This document shows positions 7,047 through 18,613 of a DNA stretch of 64,000 nucleotides, piece by piece (positions within the stretch are counted from its first letter, which is position 1; each line of letters starts with the position of its first letter). A model generated the notes under the pieces. It did no database searches, was not told the origin of the DNA, and saw only the letters and a program-made list of their open reading frames with translations. Origin of the DNA: Gammaproteobacteria bacterium (lineage in GTDB: Bacteria > Pseudomonadota > Gammaproteobacteria > Pseudomonadales > Ketobacteraceae); contig JABLXQ010000029.1 of the NCBI GenBank assembly GCA_013178375.1, forward strand, positions 1 to 64,000. The letters are read 5' to 3'. The translations under genes and the position numbers were made by a program.

Positions 7047-8546
7047 TCAGGCTGTTACTTCCAGTCGTTCCGGCGCAGCGGCTTCCAGCTTGCCGGCAGC
7101 CGCCATTTCCTGGTACACCGCCATTACCGCATCCTCGATCGGCTCCATCGCATGCTCGCCATTGGGATGGATGCCGGCTTCTTCCAGCGACGACCAGGGT
7201 TCATAGCCGATCTTGGAACAGAGCACCGCTTCGCAACCTTTCAGGGCGCGAATGGCGCCGGTAAGTGCGCTTTCCTTTTCGCCGCAGGCGTCGTTGCCAA
7301 TGCAGTACTGGTCCACCTTGCGGTGACTGATGAAACGTACGCCGGCGGGCGAGGCTTCATACACCAGGAATTCCTTGGCGTGGCCGAAGTGCTGGTTGAT
7401 GACACCGCCACCGCTGGTGGCAACGGCCATCAACACCGGACGGTAATGCTTGCTGACAGCGGTTTCCGTGGTGGGCACGCTCATGGCGGCGAGGCGGGCT
7501 TTCTTGGCCTGCTTCTCGTCGAGTTCTTCCATGATGGCTGCGTGGATCACCGCGCGTTTTTCCATGGCAGCGGAATAATCGATTTCCATTTCCTCGATCT
7601 TGTCCATGGTGAACTCTTCGCCGCGATCCTCGCCCAGCAGACCCACTGCATCGGCGCGGCACTGACGGCAATGGCGCATCATGTTCATGTCGCCGGCACA
7701 GGAATCCTGCAGATCCTGCAGTTCTTCCGGCTCAGGGCTGCGCTGGCCCATCACGCCGTAGAAAGTGCCGTGCTCGGCTTCGGCAATCAGCGGCATCACG
7801 TTGTGCAGGAAGGCGCCTTTCTGTTTGACGATGCGGCTCACTTCCTTCAGGTGTTCGTCGTTGACGCCGGGAATCAGCACCGAATTCACTTTCACCAGAA
7901 TGCCCCGATCCACCAGCATCTGCAGGCCTTTCTGTTGCTGCTCGATCAGGATCTTCGCGCCTTTCTTGCCGCGAATGCGTTTGTTGTTCCAGTAAATCCA
8001 GGGATAGATCTTGGCGCCAATTTCGGGATCGACACAGTTGATGGTGATGGTGACGTGGTCGATGTTGTGCTTGGCCAGTTCGTCCACTGATGCTGGCAAT
8101 GCCAGGCCGTTGGTGGAGACGCACAGTTTGATGTCCGGGGTTTGCTCACTCAGCATGCGGAAAGTGCTGAAAGTACGATCCGGATTCGCCAGTGGATCAC
8201 CCGGTCCGGCGATGCCCAGCACGGTCATCTGCGGAATGGTGGCGGCCACGGCCCGAACTTTTTTCACGGCCTGTTCCGGTGTCAGCACTTCCGATACCAC
8301 GCCGGGACGCGACTCGTTCGAGCAATCGTATTTGCGATTGCAGTAGTGGCACTGGATATTGCACGCAGGCGCAACCGCCACATGCATGCGGGCGAAGTAG
8401 TGGTGTGCATCTTCGGAATAGCAGGGGTGGTTTTGTACTTTTTGCAGAATGTGGTCCGGCAGGTGGGAAATCTGTTCGCTGCTGCTGCCACAGCTGCCTG
8501 ATGAGCAGCCGCCGCCGCTTTCCTGCCCCAATACGCTCAGTTCCAT
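7047..8546 (-). CDS. nifB: NifB, radical SAM FeMo-cofactor precursor synthase
   Basis: 499 residues. The radical-SAM triad is C62, C66, C69 (ACNIQCHYCNRKYDC); the product GIAGPGDPLANP follows. A C-terminal NifX-like domain (about residues 400-480) carries GGVINQHFGHAKEFLVYE. NifB fuses two [4Fe-4S] clusters and inserts carbide to give NifB-co. The N-terminus has a Gly/Ser/Cys-rich stretch. It heads the minus-strand operon and is preceded by a sigma-54 promoter (8609-8624) and a NifA-type upstream site (8712-8727). Confidence 0.98.
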   Translation of the reverse strand: MELSVLGQESGGGCSSGSCGSSSEQISHLPDHILQKVQNHPCYSEDAHHYFARMHVAVAPACNIQCHYCNRKYDCSNESRPGVVSEVLTPEQAVKKVRAVAATIPQMTVLGIAGPGDPLANPDRTFSTFRMLSEQTPDIKLCVSTNGLALPASVDELAKHNIDHVTITINCVDPEIGAKIYPWIYWNNKRIRGKKGAKILIEQQQKGLQMLVDRGILVKVNSVLIPGVNDEHLKEVSRIVKQKGAFLHNVMPLIAEAEHGTFYGVMGQRSPEPEELQDLQDSCAGDMNMMRHCRQCRADAVGLLGEDRGEEFTMDKIEEMEIDYSAAMEKRAVIHAAIMEELDEKQAKKARLAAMSVPTTETAVSKHYRPVLMAVATSGGGVINQHFGHAKEFLVYEASPAGVRFISHRKVDQYCIGNDACGEKESALTGAIRALKGCEAVLCSKIGYEPWSSLEEAGIHPNGEHAMEPIEDAVMAVYQEMAAAGKLEAAAPERLEVTA

Positions 8547-8608
8547 GGTCGGTCACCGGTCGGTGCCCTTGCGGGCGAGGTGGTGAGTCTGGCTTCCACC
8601 GTATTGAT

Positions 8609-8624
8609 AGCAATTCATATGCCG
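8609..8624 (-). promoter_or_regulatory. Sigma-54 promoter of nifB
   Basis: On the minus strand CGGCATATGAATTGCT has GG and GC separated by exactly 10 bases, as the -24/-12 class requires, and matches the TTGCT -12 core. It lies 63 bases upstream of the nifB start. Its core is nearly identical to the promoter in front of nifL. Confidence 0.85.
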
Positions 8625-8690
8625 CGAAATTAAAGTCTTGTTTTTAAAGGATTTCAGGCGGGAAAATACGGGGTTTTTGTGGGGCTCCAG

Positions 8691-8741
8691 ACAAAAACGC
8701 CGGCGGCATTGTGTGGGGTGTACGACACAGTGCCGCCGGCG
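8691..8741 (-). terminator. Intrinsic terminator of nifA
   Basis: An 11-bp GC-rich stem (8698-8708 with 8731-8741, CGCCGGCGGCA/TGCCGCCGGCG) begins just after the nifA stop. On the minus strand it is followed by TTTTTGT. The 22-base loop contains the NifA-type site used by nifB. Confidence 0.85.
8712..8727. promoter_or_regulatory. NifA upstream activator site for nifB
   Basis: TGTGGGGTGTACGACA fits TGT-N10-ACA and is 88 bases upstream of the nifB -24 element. It lies wholly inside the loop of the nifA terminator. Confidence 0.7.
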
Positions 8742-8748
8742 TGCGCTG

Positions 8749-10329
8749 TCAGATTTTGCGCATGTTGATGTTGAGGGTTTGCACGCGGTAGGCGATCTGG
8801 CGCGGTGTCATGCCGAGCAGGCGCGCGGCCTTCGCCTGCACCCAGCCGGCTTGTTCCAGCGCGGCGATGACGCGCTCGCGCTCGTCCATGGTTTCGTCGG
8901 TGAAATCCACGGCGGGGGCGGAGGAATGAGTAAGCAGCGGGCGGGAATCTTCGTCCAGTCCGGTGAGGGAAATGATGTCGCCGTCGACGGTGCCGTCTTC
9001 GCTCATGATGGCGGCGCGTTCCAGGCAGTTTTCCAGTTCGCGTACGTTGCCGGGCCAGCTGTAGCTCATCAGCAGGCGGGTCGCGCTGTCCGTCAGGTGC
9101 AGTGGACGTTCCTGCCGTTGTGCCACTTTATCCAGCAGGAATTCCGCCAGTTCGGGAATGTCGGCGGCGCGTTCGCGCAGGGGCGGCACGCGGATCGCCA
9201 TGACATTGAGCCGGTAATACAGATCCTCGCGGAATTTGCCCTTGTCCACTTCTTGTTCCAGATCGCGGTTGGTGGCAGCGACGATGCGCAGATTCACTTT
9301 GATGGTCTGGCTGCCGCCCACGCGTTCAAATTCGCCTTCCTGCAGAATGCGCAGCAGCTTGGCCTGGAACTGCGGCGAAATTTCACCGATTTCATCGAGG
9401 AAAAGCGTGCCACTGTCGGCCTGTTCGAAACGTCCCTTGCGTTGCTTGATGGCGCCGGTGAAGGCGCCTTTTTCGTGGCCGAACAATTCCGATTCCAGCA
9501 GGGTTTCCGGCAGTGCGGCGCAGTTCAGACGCACGAACGGACGGTGTGCGCGCGGCGAGTTGTAGTGGATGGCGCTGGCAATCAGTTCCTTGCCGGTGCC
9601 GGATTCGCCCAGGATCAGCACGGTGCTGTCCCACTTGGCGACGCGGCGGATCTGGTCGAACACCCGGCGCATGGCCGGTGTGTGGCCGACCACCATGTTT
9701 TCAAAACCGAATTTGGCGCGCACTTCGCGCCGCAGTTCGTCGCGCTCGGTGGTGAGCTGTTCGCCGCGTTCCAGATTCACCGCCAGACGGACCGTTTGCG
9801 CCAGCAGGTTGGCAATCGCTTCCATGAACCGGGTGCGTTCCGCCAGCAGATCATCCGCGGGCGCATTCGGTTGTGCTGCCAGCACGCCCACGGTAGTTCC
9901 TTCTGCATTTTTGATGGGAACGCCCACAAACGGAAGTTCCAGATCGTACAGTGCCAGGCGGTCGAGAAAGCGCGGTTCCGATGAAATCCGGCCCAGTACC
10001 ATGGTGGTACCGTGTTTCAGAATGCCGCCGATGATGCCTTCGCCAATGCGGTAGCGCACCGAGCCGGAGGTGCGGGTGATATTTTCATTTTCGCTGTGGA
10101 TGGCACCGATCTGCAGGCTGCTGTGTTCGGAATCGGAAATGGTCACCAGGCCGTGCTGCATGCCGGCATCGTTGTGCAGTATCGCGAGCACCTGCGACAG
10201 GGTTTCCTCGATCGGCTGGGTGCGGCTAAGAATGCGTGCCACCTGATACAGCGAACTCAGATGACGTTCCAGCAGCTCGGTGCGGCTGACCGGTTTGGGC
10301 GTGGTTCGCAGGTGCATCGGCGTACTCAT
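8749..10329 (-). CDS. nifA: NifA, sigma-54-dependent activator of nif genes
   Basis: 526 residues: N-terminal GAF domain (about 25-180), AAA+ domain (about 210-440) with Walker A GESGTGKE (241-248) and the sigma-54-contacting GAFTGA loop (288-293), and a C-terminal Fis-type helix-turn-helix (VQAKAARLLGMTPRQIAYRV). The Cys-rich interdomain linker of oxygen-sensitive alphaproteobacterial NifA is absent, so oxygen control should act through NifL. It is downstream of nifL in the same operon with a 33-base gap. Confidence 0.98.
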   Translation of the reverse strand: MSTPMHLRTTPKPVSRTELLERHLSSLYQVARILSRTQPIEETLSQVLAILHNDAGMQHGLVTISDSEHSSLQIGAIHSENENITRTSGSVRYRIGEGIIGGILKHGTTMVLGRISSEPRFLDRLALYDLELPFVGVPIKNAEGTTVGVLAAQPNAPADDLLAERTRFMEAIANLLAQTVRLAVNLERGEQLTTERDELRREVRAKFGFENMVVGHTPAMRRVFDQIRRVAKWDSTVLILGESGTGKELIASAIHYNSPRAHRPFVRLNCAALPETLLESELFGHEKGAFTGAIKQRKGRFEQADSGTLFLDEIGEISPQFQAKLLRILQEGEFERVGGSQTIKVNLRIVAATNRDLEQEVDKGKFREDLYYRLNVMAIRVPPLRERAADIPELAEFLLDKVAQRQERPLHLTDSATRLLMSYSWPGNVRELENCLERAAIMSEDGTVDGDIISLTGLDEDSRPLLTHSSAPAVDFTDETMDERERVIAALEQAGWVQAKAARLLGMTPRQIAYRVQTLNINMRKI

Positions 10330-10362
10330 GGCAATAACTACTCTCCCGGAGTGCGGTCGCGA

Positions 10363-12264
<1,902 letters not shown>

Positions 12265-12313
12265 TCAAGTCTGCTTTCAAATCGTATGAAGGTCGGTTGG
12301 ACTGCCGATCCGG

Positions 12314-12329
12314 TGGCATGCTTGATGCT
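12314..12329 (+). promoter_or_regulatory. Sigma-54 promoter of the rnf operon
   Basis: TGGCATGCTTGATGCT matches TGGCAYG-N4-TTGCW closely with exact GG-N10-GC spacing. It lies 83 bases upstream of the rnfA start. Confidence 0.85.
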
Positions 12330-12411
12330 AAATCCCTCCCGACAAGCTGTACGAAGTCATTTCAGAGGATGCCGGCGTTATCGCGCGGCAGGAATCGAGG
12401 TTGAATGCACT

Positions 12412-12993
12412 ATGGATTATCTGATGCTGTTGATCGGTACTGTGCTCGTCAACAATGTGGTTTTGGTGCATTTCCTGGGGCTGTGTCCATTTATGGGTGT
12501 GTCCACCAAATTGGGCACGGCGGTGGGCATGGGTGCCGCCACCACGTTCGTGATGACGCTCGGTGCGGTCACCAGCTGGTTGCTAGAGCATTTCGTATTG
12601 CAGCCGTTGGGTATCGGCTTCCTACGCATTCTGGCTTTTATTCTGGTGATTGCCGGCGTGGTGCAGTTCACCGAAGCCGTAATTCGCAAAGTCAGTCCGC
12701 CGCTGTATCGCGCCCTGGGCATCTATCTTCCCCTTATTACCACCAATTGCGCTGTGCTGGGTGTGCCGCTGATCAGTGTGCGCGCTGGTCAGAATCTGGT
12801 GCACAGCGCGCTGTACGGATTTGGTTCCGCGTTTGGTTTCGGACTGATTCTGATTATTTTTGCCGGAATGCGCGAACGCCTTGCGCTGGCACAGGTGCCG
12901 AAGGTGTTTGCCGGCGCGCCGGTGGCGTTTGTGACGGCCGGTCTGCTGGCGCTGACCTTCATGGGATTCGCCGGATTGATTACTGCTGGCTGA
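12412..12993 (+). CDS. rnfA: RnfA, membrane subunit of the Rnf complex
   Basis: 193 residues, the family's usual length, hydrophobic throughout with about six membrane helices. It starts [20 protein letters not shown] and has the conserved [10 protein letters not shown] and [12 protein letters not shown] half-repeats that bind an iron-sulfur cluster at the RnfA/RnfE interface. The ATG at 12412 is chosen over an in-frame extension from 12286 because of family similarity. Rnf uses ion motive force and NADH to reduce ferredoxin or flavodoxin for nitrogenase. It is the first gene of rnfABCDGEH. Confidence 0.95.
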   Translation: MDYLMLLIGTVLVNNVVLVHFLGLCPFMGVSTKLGTAVGMGAATTFVMTLGAVTSWLLEHFVLQPLGIGFLRILAFILVIAGVVQFTEAVIRKVSPPLYRALGIYLPLITTNCAVLGVPLISVRAGQNLVHSALYGFGSAFGFGLILIIFAGMRERLALAQVPKVFAGAPVAFVTAGLLALTFMGFAGLITAG

Positions 12994-13027
12994 ATTTAGG
13001 AAATGGGCTGAACTCGGGAGGCATGTC

Positions 13028-13552
13028 ATGTTGATCGCAACCTTGGTGATTTCGGGACTGGGCATCGGATTGGGATTGATGCTGGGTGTGGCGGCGCGCG
13101 CATTCGCAGTGGAGGAAAATCCGCTGACGAAACAGGTGGAGCAGATGATGCCCGGCAGTCAGTGCGGCCAGTGCGGATTTCCCGGTTGCAGTGCGGCAGC
13201 GAGTGCAATGGTGGAAGGATCGGCGCCGGTGACCTGTTGCCCGCCCGGTGGCCGCGCGCTGGCGGAAAAACTTGCGTCTTTGCTGGGTGTGGGTCTTGAC
13301 GCAGCGGGCGCAATGGCGATGCCGATGGTGGCTGCCATCGAGGAAGCCACCTGCACCGGTTGTACACGCTGCTACCGCGCCTGCCCCACGGACGCCATCG
13401 TCGGTGCCAATGGTCAGATTCATGTAGTGCTGCAGGCAGCTTGCACCGGTTGCGGAAATTGCGCCGAAGCCTGCCCGGAAGATTGTGTGAAGCTGCAGCC
13501 GGAATCCGTCACGCTGGATACCTGGCACTGGACCAAGCCGCAGGCGGCCTGA
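13028..13552 (+). CDS. rnfB: RnfB, iron-sulfur subunit of the Rnf complex
   Basis: 174 residues: an N-terminal membrane anchor (about 4-26), a [4Fe-4S] domain with GSQCGQCGFPGC and a later TCCPPGG, then two ferredoxin motifs CTGCTRCYRACP and CTGCGNCAEACP. It passes electrons to or from the ferredoxin partner on the cytoplasmic face. It sits 34 bases after rnfA and 13 before rnfC in the same operon. Confidence 0.95.
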   Translation: MLIATLVISGLGIGLGLMLGVAARAFAVEENPLTKQVEQMMPGSQCGQCGFPGCSAAASAMVEGSAPVTCCPPGGRALAEKLASLLGVGLDAAGAMAMPMVAAIEEATCTGCTRCYRACPTDAIVGANGQIHVVLQAACTGCGNCAEACPEDCVKLQPESVTLDTWHWTKPQAA

Positions 13553-13565
13553 AGGAGTCACGCTC

Positions 13566-15026
13566 ATGTTCAACCTGTTGTCGCCAGTGCGCGGTGGCGT
13601 GCATCCCGCCAGTCACAAGGATCGCTCCTCGGCGCTCACCATCGCCACTGCGCCACTGCCGGAGCGTTTGTATTTGCCGCTGCGTCAGCACGCGGGCGCC
13701 GATGCGTTGCCAGTAGTGCGGTTGGGCGACAAAGTGCTGAAAGGCCAATTGATTGCAGCCGCTGCGTCAGAGGTGTCGGCACCGGTACATGCTTCCAGTT
13801 CCGGCCGGGTGGTGGCCATCGGGCCGGTAACCGCGCCGCATCCTTCCGGCCTGGCGGCCAACGGCATTGTGATCGAGTGCGATGGTGATGATCGCTGGAT
13901 CGACGTCGATCTTCCCTCTGATCCTTTTTCGCAGGAGCCAATGGCGCTGGCGGACCGGGTGGCGCAAGCCGGCATCGTCGGCCTGGGCGGCGCAATTTTC
14001 CCTGCAGCGGTAAAACTGAAGCAGGGCGCGCGACACGAAATCAAAACCGTGTTGCTGAACGGCAGCGAATGCGAGCCCTATCTCACCACCGATGACCGCC
14101 TGATGCGCGAACGCGCCGAGCAGATCGTCGATGGCGCGCGCCTGATCCAGCATATTCTGCGGGCCTATCGCATCGTGATTGCAATCGAAGACAACAAGCC
14201 TGAAGCGATTGCGGCCATGCGTGCCGCCAGCGAACCCTATGGCGCCATTGAAGTGGAAGTGGTGCCGGCGCTGTATCCGATGGGGTCGGCCAAACAGCTG
14301 ATTCAGGAAATCACCGGCCGCGAAGTGCCGGCAGAAGGCCGCAGCACATCAGTGGGCGTGCTGGTGCATAACGTGGGTACCGTGTTTGCGATTCAACAGG
14401 CGCTGCGGTATGGACGGCCACTGATTTCCCGCGTGGTGACAGTGGCGGGTGGTTGTGTGGCGCGGCCGCGCAATGTGGAAACGCGGGTTGGTGTGCCGGT
14501 GCAGAATCTGCTGGATTTTTGCGGCGGCCTCACCGAAGTGCCGGCGCAATTGCTGATGGGTGGACCGATGATGGGCATGGTGTTGCCCAATGCGCAGGTG
14601 CCCATCATCAAGGGCGCCACCGGTGTGCTGGCGCTGAATCGCCATGAAGTGCCCCGCGACGATGCGTCTCCCTGCATCCGTTGCGCCCGTTGTGTTGAAG
14701 CCTGTCCGATGGGGTTGATGCCGCTGGAAATGGCGGCCCACGCCCGCGCCGACAGTTTCGATGGCGCCGACGATTACGGATTGAAAGATTGCATTCTGTG
14801 CGGTTCCTGCGCCTATGTGTGTCCGTCCCATATTCCGCTGGTGCATTACTTCCAGTACGCCATGGGTGAACAGGATGCACGACGCAGCGCCGAGAAGAAA
14901 AATGATTACACCCGCCAGTTGATGGAGCAGCGACAGCTGCGCCTGGAGCAGGAGGAAGCAGCCCGTGCTGCGGCGAAAGCGAAAAAACGCAAACCCACAG
15001 CCACCACGACGGAGGCAGCGCCATGA
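13566..15026 (+). CDS. rnfC: RnfC, NADH-binding subunit of the Rnf complex
   Basis: 486 residues. An N-terminal barrel-sandwich segment is followed by the NADH/FMN-binding Complex1_51K-like domain (GIVGLGGAIFPAAVKL, LLNGSECEPYLTTDDRLM), an SLBB segment and two ferredoxin motifs, CIRCARCVEACP and CILCGSCAYVCP. The C-terminal 50 residues are a charged, Ala-rich coiled region (RLEQEEAARAAAKAKKRK), shorter than in enterobacterial RnfC. The stop overlaps the rnfD start by four bases. Confidence 0.96.
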   Translation: MFNLLSPVRGGVHPASHKDRSSALTIATAPLPERLYLPLRQHAGADALPVVRLGDKVLKGQLIAAAASEVSAPVHASSSGRVVAIGPVTAPHPSGLAANGIVIECDGDDRWIDVDLPSDPFSQEPMALADRVAQAGIVGLGGAIFPAAVKLKQGARHEIKTVLLNGSECEPYLTTDDRLMRERAEQIVDGARLIQHILRAYRIVIAIEDNKPEAIAAMRAASEPYGAIEVEVVPALYPMGSAKQLIQEITGREVPAEGRSTSVGVLVHNVGTVFAIQQALRYGRPLISRVVTVAGGCVARPRNVETRVGVPVQNLLDFCGGLTEVPAQLLMGGPMMGMVLPNAQVPIIKGATGVLALNRHEVPRDDASPCIRCARCVEACPMGLMPLEMAAHARADSFDGADDYGLKDCILCGSCAYVCPSHIPLVHYFQYAMGEQDARRSAEKKNDYTRQLMEQRQLRLEQEEAARAAAKAKKRKPTATTTEAAP

Positions 15027-16120
15027 GCCATCAGCCGGCGTCGGCACCGCACGCTCACGATCGTTCTTCCGTCAGCCGCATCATGCTGCATGTGTGCTTG
15101 GCACTGACGCCCTGCACTGCATTCGGGATTTATATTTTCGGCTGGCCCGCGCTGTTTTTGTGGCTGACCACCTGCGTTACCGCTGTGGCAATCGAGGCGT
15201 TGTGCCTGCGCGTTGGTGGACAACCGCTGCGCCGCCTGCTCGACGGCTCCGCGCTGCTGACCGGCTGGCTGATTGCGCTGTCGATTCCGCCCTGGGCGCC
15301 CTGGTGGATCGGTGCTGGCGGCGCGCTGTTTGCCATCAGCATCGGCAAACATCTTTATGGCGGCATCGGCCAGAATCTGTTTAATCCCGCGATGCTGGCG
15401 CGGATCGCGCTGCTGATTGCGTTTCCCGTGCAGATGACAAGCTGGGCGTTGCCGTTGCCAATCGGCAGTGAGCAGGCGCCGGGGTTTGCGGAGGCGCTGG
15501 CGATCTCGTTTGGCGGCGCACCGGTAGCTGACAGTTTTACCGGCGCCACTGCGCTGGGTCACCTGCGCACATCCTTCACGTTGCATCAGGATGCGCGCGA
15601 TGTGCTGGCGCAGGATTTTTCATTGATCGAAGCAGTGGTGGGCCGCACTGCCGGCAGCCTGGGTGAAACCTCGGAACTGCTGGTGCTGCTGGGCGGGCTC
15701 TGGTTGCTGGCGTTGCGCATCATCAGCTGGGAAGTGCCGGTGGCAATGTTGCTGGGTGTGGCGCTGCCTTCGTTGCTGGCCAACCTGGTGGCGCCTGAGC
15801 ATTATGCCGGGCCGCTGTTTCATCTGAGTTCCGGCGGATTGCTACTGGGCGCGCTGTTCATTGCAACCGATCCGGTGACATCGCCGGCGGGACGCAGTGC
15901 GAAGCTGGTGTTCGGCGCCGGTTGCGGGCTGGTGATATTCATCATCCGCAATTGGGGGACGTTTCCTGAAGCGGTGGGCTTCGCCGTACTGTTCATGAAT
16001 GCACTGACACCTTTGCTGGATCGCTATCTGCGCCCGCGGGTATATGGCCGTTTGCCCGGTGGCAAACCGCTGCAGGCGGCATCGCCCACCGCAAGGGTAA
16101 AACAACCGGGTAAAACCTGA
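15023..16120 (+). CDS. rnfD: RnfD, membrane flavoprotein subunit of the Rnf complex
   Basis: 365 residues, polytopic (NqrB/RnfD family). GKHLYGGIGQNLFNPAMLAR marks the riboflavin/FMN region. The segment DSFTGATALG contains the threonine expected to carry covalent FMN. LLLGALFIATDPVTSPA is the conserved later helix. It works in the inner membrane between RnfG and RnfC/B, within the operon. Confidence 0.95.
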   Translation: MSHQPASAPHAHDRSSVSRIMLHVCLALTPCTAFGIYIFGWPALFLWLTTCVTAVAIEALCLRVGGQPLRRLLDGSALLTGWLIALSIPPWAPWWIGAGGALFAISIGKHLYGGIGQNLFNPAMLARIALLIAFPVQMTSWALPLPIGSEQAPGFAEALAISFGGAPVADSFTGATALGHLRTSFTLHQDARDVLAQDFSLIEAVVGRTAGSLGETSELLVLLGGLWLLALRIISWEVPVAMLLGVALPSLLANLVAPEHYAGPLFHLSSGGLLLGALFIATDPVTSPAGRSAKLVFGAGCGLVIFIIRNWGTFPEAVGFAVLFMNALTPLLDRYLRPRVYGRLPGGKPLQAASPTARVKQPGKT

Positions 16121-16138
16121 CGAGCTGGACGACGCATC

Positions 16139-16864
16139 ATGAGCGACACCACACATTCAAGCACTGTCACGGAGACGGCGGCCGCCACCAGCACGGAAGC
16201 GGGTATTGCAGATCGACTGGCCAGGCTGCGGGCGCGGCTGGATTATCAGGGCCTGATACTGGGTTTTCTGTGCGCTGTAGTGACCATCACATTGTTGCTG
16301 GGTGATCGCGGCACCCGCGATCTGATCGGCCAGCGCCAAATGGAAGACAAATTGGCACTGCTGGCGCAGGTGTTGCCTCCTGCGCTTTACGACAATAATC
16401 CGCTGCAAGATGCCGTCAAAATATCGGACGTGGAATTTTCGGCGCAAGCGGTTGAAGTGTATCCGGCGTTGCGCAACGGTGAATTGCAGGGCGCTGCATT
16501 CCAGCTGGGAACGGTGGGCTATGGTGGCGTGATCACCCTGATGCTGGGTGTGGATCGTCATGGCGTGATCCAGGGTGTGCGGGTGTTGAGCCACAAGGAA
16601 ACCCCGGGTCTGGCGGACAAGATTGAACTGGACAAAGGCGACTGGATACTGGCGTTCGATGGCAAATCGCTGTCGAACACGGAGCGTCCGCAGTGGGCGG
16701 TAAAAAAAGACGGCGGTGAATTCGACCAGTTCACCGGCGCCACCATCACGCCTCGCGCCATCGTCAATGGTGTGCACAAGGCACTGGAATTCTACGCCCG
16801 GCACGCAGCCGAAATCGCAGCGGCGGCGCAGGCGTCCGCAGATACGCAGGGGAATCCGTCATGA
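16139..16864 (+). CDS. rnfG: RnfG, periplasmic FMN subunit of the Rnf complex
   Basis: 241 residues: one membrane anchor (about 36-55), then a periplasmic FMN-binding domain. The motif [13 protein letters not shown] holds the threonine for covalent FMN, and [15 protein letters not shown] is a family signature. The N-terminal 30 residues are Thr/Ala-rich and cytoplasmic. The stop overlaps rnfE (ATGA at 16861). Confidence 0.94.
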   Translation: MSDTTHSSTVTETAAATSTEAGIADRLARLRARLDYQGLILGFLCAVVTITLLLGDRGTRDLIGQRQMEDKLALLAQVLPPALYDNNPLQDAVKISDVEFSAQAVEVYPALRNGELQGAAFQLGTVGYGGVITLMLGVDRHGVIQGVRVLSHKETPGLADKIELDKGDWILAFDGKSLSNTERPQWAVKKDGGEFDQFTGATITPRAIVNGVHKALEFYARHAAEIAAAAQASADTQGNPS

Positions 16865-17547
16865 GTCAGTCGTCATTTCGTCAACACTTCATGCCCGGCC
16901 TGTGGGAAAACAATATCGCGCTGGTGCAGATGTTGGGCCTGTGCCCGGTGATGGCAGTCACCAGCACGGCCACCAACGGATTGGGTATGGGTATCGCTAC
17001 CACGGCGGTGATTATTCTGTCGAACCTGCTGATCTCGCTGTTGCGCAACACCATTCCGGCAGAAGTGCGCAATCCGGTAATGATTGCGCTGATTGCCGGC
17101 ACTGTGACGCTGGTGGACATGGCAATGAACGCCTGGACGCACGAGCTGTACAAAGTGCTGGGGTTGTTCATTGCGCTGATTGTCACCAACTGCGCAGTGT
17201 TGGGCCGGGCCGAAGCATTTGCGCTGAAGAACGGACCGGTGGCGTCGATGCTGGACGGACTTGGCATGGGGTTGGGGTTCACTTGGGCGCTGACGTTGCT
17301 GGGCGGCATCCGCGAAGTACTGGGTGGCGGAACGCTGTTCGCGCATGCATCGTCGCTGCTGGGGCCAGCCTTCCACTGGATGGAATTGCAGATCCTGCCG
17401 CCAGACACCGGCGTGTTGCTGGCCATCCTGCCACCGGGCGGATTCATTGTGCTGGGCCTGCTGATTGCAGCCAAACGTATTGTCGACCAGCGCATGGCGG
17501 CGCGGCAGCAGGCGCCTTCCTCACCGCTGGTGATGTTGCAGTCGTGA
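16861..17547 (+). CDS. rnfE: RnfE, membrane subunit of the Rnf complex
   Basis: 228 residues, about six membrane helices, homologous to RnfA. The inverted half-motifs [16 protein letters not shown] and [15 protein letters not shown] carry the cysteines that share an iron-sulfur cluster with RnfA. The ATG overlaps the rnfG stop. It is followed after 35 bases by rnfH. Confidence 0.95.
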   Translation: MSQSSFRQHFMPGLWENNIALVQMLGLCPVMAVTSTATNGLGMGIATTAVIILSNLLISLLRNTIPAEVRNPVMIALIAGTVTLVDMAMNAWTHELYKVLGLFIALIVTNCAVLGRAEAFALKNGPVASMLDGLGMGLGFTWALTLLGGIREVLGGGTLFAHASSLLGPAFHWMELQILPPDTGVLLAILPPGGFIVLGLLIAAKRIVDQRMAARQQAPSSPLVMLQS

Positions 17548-17582
17548 CCAGCGGGAACTTCAATCCTGCGGAGGATGCCTTC

Positions 17583-17840
17583 ATGAAAATAGGTGTGGTG
17601 TATGCGGGCCCGCAACAATTGCAGCTCAACTGCAACCTGGATGACGGTTGTACGGTGGCGGATGCCATTGAGCGATCTGGCATTCTGCGCTTTTGCCCGG
17701 ACATAGATCTGAAAGCGCAGAAGGTTGGTGTTTACGGAAAATTCGTCAAACTCGACAGCGTTCTGAAGGACGGTGATCGCGTGGAAATTTACCGCAAGAT
17801 TACCCGTGTCGTGGATGACGAAGATGATGATGACGATTGA
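17583..17840 (+). CDS. rnfH: RnfH, ubiquitin-like protein of the Rnf operon
   Basis: 85 residues, beta-grasp RnfH/UPF0125 family: [31 protein letters not shown] and the [11 protein letters not shown] end motif. GGAGG lies seven bases before the ATG. The C-terminus is a run of acidic residues ([10 protein letters not shown]). The function in the complex is not established; it sits in the rnf1 operon of Azotobacter as well. Confidence 0.92.
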   Translation: MKIGVVYAGPQQLQLNCNLDDGCTVADAIERSGILRFCPDIDLKAQKVGVYGKFVKLDSVLKDGDRVEIYRKITRVVDDEDDDDD

Positions 17841-17864
17841 TTCTGATGTGAGAGAGGGTGCCCC

Positions 17865-18587
17865 ATGAGCGAGATGAACCTGAACCGTGAAACCGCATTG
17901 CGCATTGCCCTGGCCGCGCGGATCCTGCCCGGCGTGGGCGTAGGTAAACTGCTGGAAATCCTGCACCGTCGCATCAGTGGTGAGCTGAATGAGGAAAGCC
18001 TGCAGACCGTTACCGTCACCGATCTGAAAACCGGATTCGGCAGTGCCGACGGTGAAGAAGATGGCGAGGATATCAGCATCGGACTGCCGGAAATGAAGGA
18101 AGCTGTGCGTATTCTGTGGGGCGAGGCGTCCAATGAACAGCTGCCGCAACCGGTCGCTCTGGACAGCATTCCCGCCAACTCGGTGCGGGTGGCGGTGGCA
18201 TCCAACAGCGGTGAAAAACTGGATGGCCATTTTGGTTCCTGCCTGCGCTTCCTGGTGTACCAGGTGACTGTCGATACGGTACAGCTGGTGGATGTGCGGT
18301 CGGCATTGGAAGCGGATTTTTCCGACGACAAGAATGCGTTTCGCGCCAATCTGATCAACGACTGCCAGGTGATGTATGTGGTGTCCATCGGTGGGCCGGC
18401 GGCGGCGAAAGTGGTGCGCTCCGGGATATATCCGATAAAGGTGGTCGAGGGCGGCATGGCCAGGGAAGTGTTGGATAAATTGCGCGGCGTGATGGGATCG
18501 GCACCGCCGCCCTGGCTTGCCAAACTGATCGGCGTGGGAGCCGAAGAACGGGTGCGCTTCGAACGCAGCAGTGACAACGCAGCCTGA
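17865..18587 (+). CDS. nafY: NafY, FeMo-co- and apo-dinitrogenase-binding protein
   Basis: 240 residues with the two-domain NafY plan: an N-terminal helical domain (about 1-95, ALRIALAARILPGVGVGKLL) that binds apo-NifDK and a C-terminal NifX-like domain (about 105-235) with the FeMo-co ligand histidine in KLDGHFGSC (H122, matching H121 of A. vinelandii NafY). It ends WLAKLIGVGAEERVRFERS. It follows rnfH by 24 bases, exactly the Azotobacter order, so it is probably transcribed from the rnf promoter. NifY (25587) is the closest relative in the window. Confidence 0.93.
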   Translation: MSEMNLNRETALRIALAARILPGVGVGKLLEILHRRISGELNEESLQTVTVTDLKTGFGSADGEEDGEDISIGLPEMKEAVRILWGEASNEQLPQPVALDSIPANSVRVAVASNSGEKLDGHFGSCLRFLVYQVTVDTVQLVDVRSALEADFSDDKNAFRANLINDCQVMYVVSIGGPAAAKVVRSGIYPIKVVEGGMAREVLDKLRGVMGSAPPPWLAKLIGVGAEERVRFERSSDNAA

Positions 18588-18613
18588 TGGCAGCCGTTTA
18601 CGGAGTGACTTAT

